Of a stretch of 64,000 nt of DNA, positions 27,501-36,500 are shown piece after piece. The notes below the pieces were generated by a model that had not been told where the DNA came from, did not search any database, and worked only from the letters and a program-made list of their open reading frames with translations. Source of the DNA: Saturnia japonica (Eukaryota > Arthropoda > Insecta > Lepidoptera > Saturniidae); NCBI GenBank assembly GCA_033032175.1, contig CM065326.1, forward strand, positions 11,054,001 through 11,118,000, read 5' to 3'. Position 1 is the first letter of the stretch, and each line of letters opens with the position of its first letter. The translations under genes were made by a program, and so were the position numbers.

Positions 27501-30500
27501 AGTTAGTAGAAAATTTTATGCTTCTCTTCATTCTCTCATGCGTTTGAAAAACTTTCTTCCTGTTAATACTAAGATTTCCCTAGTGAATACTCTTCTTCTA
27601 CCACTTCTGGATTATGCAGACGTTGCTTACTTGGACCTCTCAGAAGATCTCTTAAATAAAATTGATTGTCTACTCAATAACTGTATCCGTTTCATCTTCC
27701 GTCTTCGGAAGTTTGATCATGTTTCTGAATACCGAGCCAGGTTGAAATGGCTACCTATTCGGCAACGTAGGAATATAAGAATACTTTGTCTTCTTTTCTC
27801 CGTACTTAATAATCCCAAATCCCCTAAATATTTAAAAACACTTTTTCAATCTCTCGCGGATACGCATAATAGACAGCTAAGGTCTTCTGATTCTTTAGTT
27901 CTCAGTATACCAAGTCATCATACTAATTTCCACGACCAATCCTTCGCCGTTACTGCAGCACGACTGTGGAATTCGCTTCCTATCAATATCCAACTGGCCA
28001 ACTCTCGAAATTCCTTCAAGTATTCGCTACGTAGGTTTTACTTGGAGCAATTGAATATTGGCTACGTTTTTTCTCTTTTTTTTTTTTACTTAACATTATG
28101 CACACCTTGCATATACCTTTCCCTTGCTCCCTTGGAAGACTGGCAGAGAATGCTTTTTAGCATTAAGTCCTCCATTTGTACTTTTTTTTATGTGCAATAA
28201 AGAATATAATAATAAATTCTCAGTAGCAGCTCGGAGTTTGACTTTGTCCCCGATTATTGACAATAGGTTCGCCCCCTTTAACATGAGACTTAAACATACC
28301 CGGCGTAGACATAGTTAACACTGCGGTACGCCGCGCAATTACGCCAAGTTAGTTTACTGCGCCTGGTGTGTTAACACACTTATTCCAAATGTGTACTCCA
28401 CTCATACAATACAGTGTACATAGCGTACTCCTGCGCTGGAAACCGGCTAAGCTACGCCACGACGCCGAGCCGAACCAAGCCCTGCACTAATCAGCCGACA
28501 CATTCATTTCTCTAACTAGGTGACTTCGCGTACCATTTTGCTCGCGCCATGGCGCAAATTTGGGTTGCGTCAATGCGCCGATGCAATAAGCTGCGCTTGA
28601 GTTATTGAGTTGGCGCACGGAATTATGCGGAGTTACCCATGTCTAACCCGGCGAATTGTGTGTTTACATTAGTACACCTCTGTCTAACTCTTTGGGGAAT
28701 ACAGGAGTATTGGTATGTTATGTTACTATCATGAAAAAGCCCTACCACCATGTTTTCCTTCACCAAAAGCACATGATCATTAAAATTTGTGTAAAAAGGT
28801 ATGAGTACTGGGATGACAAGGTTGATAGAGGAGAGTGGAAGAGGAAAGTATGTTATGTGGGATAAGAGATGAGAAGATTACTTTGTTCAGTACTGACCTC
28901 TCTGGTAGAACGTAATTTTTTCCCTGACGGCATGTAGTAGTATATATCAGCGTGACGCCTAGAATGCGAATCCAAAGCAGCACGATAGACCAGTTCTCTC
29001 TTCCATCCGCGTTCTAACGGAACTCGTAGGAGTGGTGAAGACATCTCTGTTGTTGAACGGCGGCCACGTTGCATCGGTGACATTGCTGCATTCTATACAA
29101 CAAAACAAAACTGGTTTTATTTTAAATACAACTAATGTGGGAAAAGTGTATACAGCCCAATACCATAGGTGTCGTTGCTGACCTTGTAGCCTCCTTCTAC
29201 AAAGAGCTCTCGACATTCTGTAGTGTGGAGGTATATCAACAGAAATCCTCAAAAAAAAATATTATCTAAGCCTCAACATCTATAATCTATTTTTCTTATA
29301 ATAATCTAAGAGATTATGTAGTGGTTTTATGTTGCTTCAAAAAGCCCTTTTAGTGGATGGAGGGGGTAAGGTACTGAAAATTCCTCAAATAAAAACTTCA
29401 CAATAAAAAACAAAAATCTAAAAACATAATGCTCCTTTGCCCTCTCCGCCCTCATAACTTATAAGTAATTATAAACTTCTGATTTTTTATTTATAACTTT
29501 CCAGGCAATTTTTGCGAAATTTCAGAATTCACTGTCCATTTTATTATAGTACACTATGATACAAGTGTGTAATGTACCTAACGGCTCGGGTCTCAATGGC
29601 GCCTCAGCGGTAATCACCAATACACACGTGTATCATACGACGTTTTTCAACACACTTGTGAAGAAAATAATAATAAAAAATAATTTTATTTAGTACATAA
29701 AAAGCTTATTTAGAGAAACAATTAGTAAATGTGCAGTTAGTAAAATTATGTAATTTGAAGCTTTTATGCGCTTATGTCATTGCTCGAATGAATATAATAA
29801 TTTTCAATGATACTCTATAACTCACTTGTGAATAATAGCAATGAAAAAGTCACAGTTTGATTACTGGTGTCATTATGTGCCTAATTGCGGTGATATTAGA
29901 GCCACTTTATGAGCAAGTGTGTTGAAAAATTATGTAAATTGAAGCTTTTATGCGCTTATGTCATTGCTCGAATGAATATAATAATTTTCAATGATACTCT
30001 ATAACTCACTTGTGAATAATAGCAATGAAAAAGTCACAGTTTGATTACTGGTGTCATTATGTGCCTAATTGCGGTGATATTAGAGCCACTTTATGAGCAA
30101 GTGTGTTGAAAAATTATGTAAATTGAAGCTTTTATGCGCTTATGTCATTGCTCGAATGAATATAATAATTTTCAATGATACTCTATAACTCACTTGTGAA
30201 TAATAGCAATGAAAAAGTCACAGTTTGATTACTGGTGTCATTATGTGCCTAGTTGCGGTGATATTAGAGCCACTTTATGAGCAAGTGTGTTGAAAAATTA
30301 TGTAAAATGAAGCTTTTATGCGCTTATGTCATTGCTCGAACGAATATAATAATTTTCAATGATACTCTATAACTCACTTGTGAATAATAACAATGAAAAA
30401 GTCACAGTTTGATTACTGGTGTCATTATGTGCCTAGTTGCGGTGATATTAGAGCCACTTTATGAGCAAGTGTGTTGAAAAATTATGTAAATTGAAGCTTT

Positions 30501-33500
30501 TATGCGCTTATGTCATTGCTCGAATGAATATAATAATTTTCAATGATACTCTATAACTCACTTGTGAATAATAGCAATGAAAAAGTCACAGTTTGATTAC
30601 AGGTGTCATTATGTGCCTAATTGCGGTGATATTAGAGCCACTTTATGAGCAAGTGTGTTGAAAAATTATGTAAATTGAAGCTTTTATGCGCTTATGTCAT
30701 TGCTCGAATGAATATAATAATTTTCAATGATACTCTATAACTCACTTGTGAATAATAGCAATGAAAAAGTCACAGTTTGATTACTGGTGTCATTATGTGC
30801 CTAATTGCGGTGATATTAGAGCCACTTTATGAGCAAGTGTGTTGAAAAATTATGTAAATTGAAGCTTTTATGCGCTTATGTCATTGCTCGAATGAATATA
30901 ATAATTTTCAATGATACTCTATAACTCACTTGTGAATAATAGCAATGAAAAAGTCACAGTTTGATTACTGGTGTCATTATGTGCCTAGTTGCGGTGATAT
31001 TAGAGCCACTTTATGAGCAAGTGTGTTGAAAAATTATGTAAAATGAAGCTTTTATGCGCTTATGTCATTGCTCGAACGAATATAATAATTTTCAATGATA
31101 CTCTATAACTCACTTGTGAATAATAACAATGAAAAAGTCACAGTTTGATTACTGGTGTCATTATGTGCCTAGTTGCGGTGATATTAGAGCCACTTTATGA
31201 GCAAGTGTGTTGAAAAATTATGTAAATTGAAGCTTTTATGCGCTTATGTCATTGCTCGAATGAATATAATAATTTTCAATGATACTCTATAACTCACTTG
31301 TGAATAATAGCAATGAAAAAGTCACAGTTTGATTACAGGTGTCATTATGTGCCTAATTGCGGTGATATTAGAGCCACTTTATGAGCAAGTGTGTTGAAAA
31401 ATATATCATCCATTCCAATTATGCACAATAATCAAGTTATAATATTATGCAAAATGACACCTATATTACAAATATAGTATAGGATCAAATAAAGCAAATT
31501 TATTAATAAAAAATAAAATTCACTACATGAAAGACTAATGAAGACTGAATAGGCATTTGATAGGAGGTAAGCGCGAACTAGCGTCAACCTCGCCTTGACC
31601 ATCTCTTTCTTATCAGGTGGTGATCGAGATCAAGAGTTTACTTATAAGACCAGGAGAAAGAGGTATCATCAAACACTTACGTCATTTGCTTCGTCGGATC
31701 TCGATGACATGGCCGAGGATGGTCTTGATCCATCTGAAAATGTATGTGTTTTTACATTACATCTAATAGATTAATATTTTACTTAATGAATTTTATTTAC
31801 GTTCTCTAAAAATGTTTTCCTTAAATGAAATTATTTTGCAATATCATGATGATATTTAAGATTCAGTTTAGTCTTTAAATTACTCTTTATAACATCAGCT
31901 ATCTACCATTGAAAGTTTCGTCAAAATCAGACTAAGCGTTTCTGTGGGTAAACAGAACAAACAGATAGATATATAGACAACATTTTTAAAATTTGTATTA
32001 TTGTTATAAGTTTTACTTTGTACTTGGTACATACTTTCATATGAATTTTGTAAAAAACTGTTATTTTGACATTACAAAGAGACACTTCAATTTTATTATT
32101 TGTATAGATTAGAACAAAAGAATATGTTTATATACATCTTTACATTCTGGTTAATTGCAAATCACGTATTTCTTTATTTTGTAGTCTTGTTTAGTTTGTC
32201 CATAAGAGACAAGTCTGTAGAACTGAGACAGCCATGAAAAATAGGACATGATATATTATATCAAAATAGCCAATTTAAAAGCAATAATGTTTAGCCAAAG
32301 CATTTGTGAGTAAGGAAAGTATAGTTTGAAATCTTTATTGTATTATGAAATTATTAGATATAGATAATGACCGAGAGATAATCGGTTATTCTCAGCTTCA
32401 TCTCTGTCACTCAGTACATTATATATAGTTTTGTCACTTTCGAGCACAGTTAGTGCTCCGTGCGACAGAGACGACGCTCTACGAAGCCCACAGTACCCGA
32501 TTATCTTCCTCTATAGCTCGATGTACATTATTTACACCGGGTAAACAATGATATTTTATATGTAGATACGGCATTGACGCTCTTTACATGCCATCGTCAA
32601 TGGTGGGCAATTGCCCTCAGTTCACTTTCGACTTAATACTGGCGTGAGCAAGAATACATTTTTATCCTTTTTCGACAACAGGATTTTCGCCCTACGCCGC
32701 GATTTTTTCAACACGCTGATTAAAAAATTTGTAACATTTTTAAATTGCTTTTAGTGAGAGTATAACACGTCTATTTATAAAACGTCATTGCCGGTAACTA
32801 TACTAGGTGTTGCCTGACTACTTTTATATCAAATTGCTTTTTATATCGTTATAGGTTTAGCATTGTGGCCACAATCTCACCTGATCTTAAGGACGACATG
32901 GCCCAAAATGGTAGCAGGCTAAACCTAGTGGAAGACTGGCTTTAAAGTCCAGCTGCCGAAATACACCTATTGGTGTTTGGTAACAGATTTTCAACTTGAA
33001 GGTGGTAGCTAGTCAGGCGGGCATTAGAAAAAGGTCTACCACCATGCTATGGTTTCATCACGATATTTTCCTTCACAGGGCGCTCAGGCTCTTTGCAGGG
33101 ATTCGAGCTCATGTCCATCAACATGGAGTCCGTACACGCTACCAACTGAACCATCATTGCTTGATTGCTTTGATGTTCCATTGAAAATGTGTCTTATCGG
33201 AATTTAAAGTGAGCTTCTTATTATAACTTTTTTCTGTTTATATTATAAGGAAAAACGTTATGGTAGCCTAGATCGGCTAGATCCTACCTCGGGGGTTCAG
33301 TACTATGTGAATCTGAAAACTACATTCAAATTGTTTCAGTAGTATTCAAGTGATAGAAAATTTTATTATTGATATTAAATACTAGCAACCGCCCGCGACT
33401 TCGTTCGCGTTAATCTATACTAATATAATAATCCCCCATTTCTCTGTGGCAAGAAAACACATAGCAGAACGCCTTGTGCTTATAAAAATGGTACTTTGTT

Positions 33501-36500
33501 AAAACTTTATTAACTTTTTATTTTACGACGATAATAAAAATCGTGTTTTTTTTTTAGATAAGGACAAAGTACCTGAGGAGTAAAACCAAAAAACGTGTGC
33601 ATCTTGGGACGCTCGACAGAAGTGATAACTTAAACTAATCTAAGTTGAACTATTTAATATTGAAATTTTTTAACTTGAGAAAAGCTTAGGTTATTACCTT
33701 AACTTTATGCATAGTAATATGATAATGTGAGGAAATGTTATTTATTAATAAAATCTTTTATTGATTATAAAACATATTTTATCCTTAGTTTACAAATCAT
33801 GAATATGTACATTAGAACACTGAGTAGAGAAGGGAAGCCAGACAGAGTGGCGACGTAACGCATTACGCTACAAAGCGGTTTACCCTCCCATAAGAAATTA
33901 TGACTTGAAAAAAAATTGATTTTAGTTTTTGCTGATGCGAGCACCAATGGCAAACCTCAATAATTTTATTTACATACATGATGATATTATGTTTTATTGT
34001 GAAACAGAAAATTACTCACCAGTATCCTTTCTGGGACGTTTTGAAGCTTGCAACAGAGATGAGGGTATTGCCACCACATATCTTAATGGTTTGAAATCTT
34101 TGGTGGCTACTGACACTTCAGCCTCCAGTCGCTCTACACAAATATGTTATGAAATTAAGTATATTATTATTTACATATCCTAAGGATTTTAGAAGCAGTA
34201 CACACGAGAAATTTCTATAGACATTTCACTCTAATTGGGACAGTCGGAATACCACTACTTTACAGAAGATTGCAGCCAACTAACCTTATGTAGTGTTCCT
34301 GTGGTGAGTAGTGTATCTATAGCTCCTTGGAATGGGGGGTGTAAGTTCAGCAACAAGCTAGTGATATCTGGAATTACAAGAGTCTCTAGGCTGCAGTAGC
34401 CGCTTACCATCAAAAAAGCCTATGCTTGCCATATTTGTTGTATAACAAAAGGACTCTTTTTTTTTTTATTCGTAATTTACAATAGCAGCTTCATTATGAA
34501 CTAAGAAATTCTAGAGATAGTCAAAATACTCTTTGTTTAAAGACTAACAAATTTTAAAAAAATCTATGAAGTATGTAATCATTGTAATTATAATTTTTAT
34601 AAGTAAAAACATAATATTCTAGATTGATTTGAATTGATTGCTTTATTATGTAATCCACAAGGCGATACAAGACCATGTGAGTGTGGATGACGCTCTCGCC
34701 TCACTGGCTAGGAGTTAGTTTTTAGGCCGTAACAAAGGCTGGAGGCACATTGTTGTTGGTGATGGACAAGAGTCTTGCAAAATCCTTAAATGGCACCTGA
34801 GAGTAATCTTATAAGCAATCATTTGAACGAATTGTATAAAAAAAGTTTAAATAATAGATAGTCTCACCTAAAATACGACTGTACTCTTCGGAACTGGTAT
34901 TCTGATGTAACAAATCAAAACCTTTAAACTCTTCAGATCCATCACTCAATGCTTCAGATGCCCTACGTTTGATGCCTCTTTTAACATGCTTTTCTATCTC
35001 TTCTATATTTTCTTCCTCAGTCTTATCTTCTTCCTGTACTTCCTCCTTTATTTCTGTTTGAGGTATAGTTTCTTCTTTTATTTTCATGTCTGTTGTTTTT
35101 GTACTTTCAACAGTGTCCATTTTTTCTTCGTCATCTAATTTATTTTCAGTCTCCATACTTTCTTTTGTGTTCTCTAATTGTACAGGTTCAGTTTCTTGTA
35201 CATTATTTGATTTTTCACTCTTGCCTAAATTGTTTTCTGAATCATCATATGAACTTTTGTCTCCATATTTTCCTCTATAATTTTGTCAATAACATCTTCA
35301 TTAGACTTTGGTAAATCATCCTTTTTGGCAGATGTTTCTGTGAAGAAATTTATTTTTAAATGATTTAGTTTTTAAACTTTTTTGACCATTTCAATTTCAT
35401 AATTAAGAACTTATATTTTCTTGATTATAATTAATAATTTAATATCCTGATTCTTGTCCTATTATATCCACAAAAAAGATGACTATTTTTAGGTTATAAA
35501 GAAGTTATGAAGTCTGGCTTATTATTTTACTTATTATTATAAAAGAAAATAATGGACTCATGTCTTTTACCCTCTCTTACTTACGGTTGCCAAACATGAT
35601 TATTCAACCTGAAGTGATTTACCTTATTACCATGATTTACCCACATAACTTAATTATATCATTTCTTATATTACTTAATTTAACCTTAAATGAACCAAAT
35701 TGCATGTATATAATTTTATTGTATTATTGTTTTATGTAAGTTACTGGAATAAATAGGCTTTTTATTTATTTTTCTTTACCTATAAAGGAAAAGTTCATTT
35801 ATATCAGAATCTTTGTGGAAGACAGATTTAATGAAATTATATATGTATACCTAATACTAGCAACAGCTAACTTTGCCTGTGTTAATCACAATATAAAATT
35901 TAATAAGTATTAAAATATCCTAATACTCAGGGATAATGTAGCTTCCTATAATGAGATAATTCTCAGAATACGAGCAACAGTTTTGGAGATTACTTCCTAC
36001 AACCATACAAACATTACCTCTTTAACTTGTTATAAATAAAAAATTTGTGTGCATCTGTTAGTGATTCTATAACTTCTGAATGACTTGGCCGATTGAGCTC
36101 AAATAGATATAAATATATTTTCTCATTGAAATAATAGTTTATATACATGTTAGAATTTCATAAGTGAATCTGTTGTTAATCCATAACTACAGAAAGTTAG
36201 TAGTATTGATGAAAATGTATCTCGTAATTTTTACATCTTAAATGGTTTAAGCCATCTATTGCATAAGTATGAGTTGCTGACAAATTTTATCTTACTTAAT
36301 TTTACCTTACTTAATATTGGTGATTATTATTTATGTTACTTAATATACAAAATTGTATAGTTTTTCTATACATGTACCAATAAAATAATTCAAAAACAAC
36401 AAGAAACACTATGCTAATGTGAAAGTGAAATTGTGTTTCCCTTCTGTTTTTGTCTAATTTTTAATATAAAGGAAATCATATTCAAATTCCATTAAATAAT

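Noticed and set aside
27220..28200. Host gene starting at 27,220
   Set aside because: The apparent start is a TTG and the frame continues upstream into RT motifs; it is a truncated LINE.
29757..31401. Regularly spaced direct repeats resembling a CRISPR array
   Set aside because: The 184-bp units are contiguous with no unique spacers, lie in a eukaryotic intron, and have no cas genes nearby. It is a tandem array.
34809..35156. Independent small acidic protein gene starting at 35,156
   Set aside because: The frame continues upstream without a stop and ends at a good splice donor; it is exon 2 of the F-box gene.
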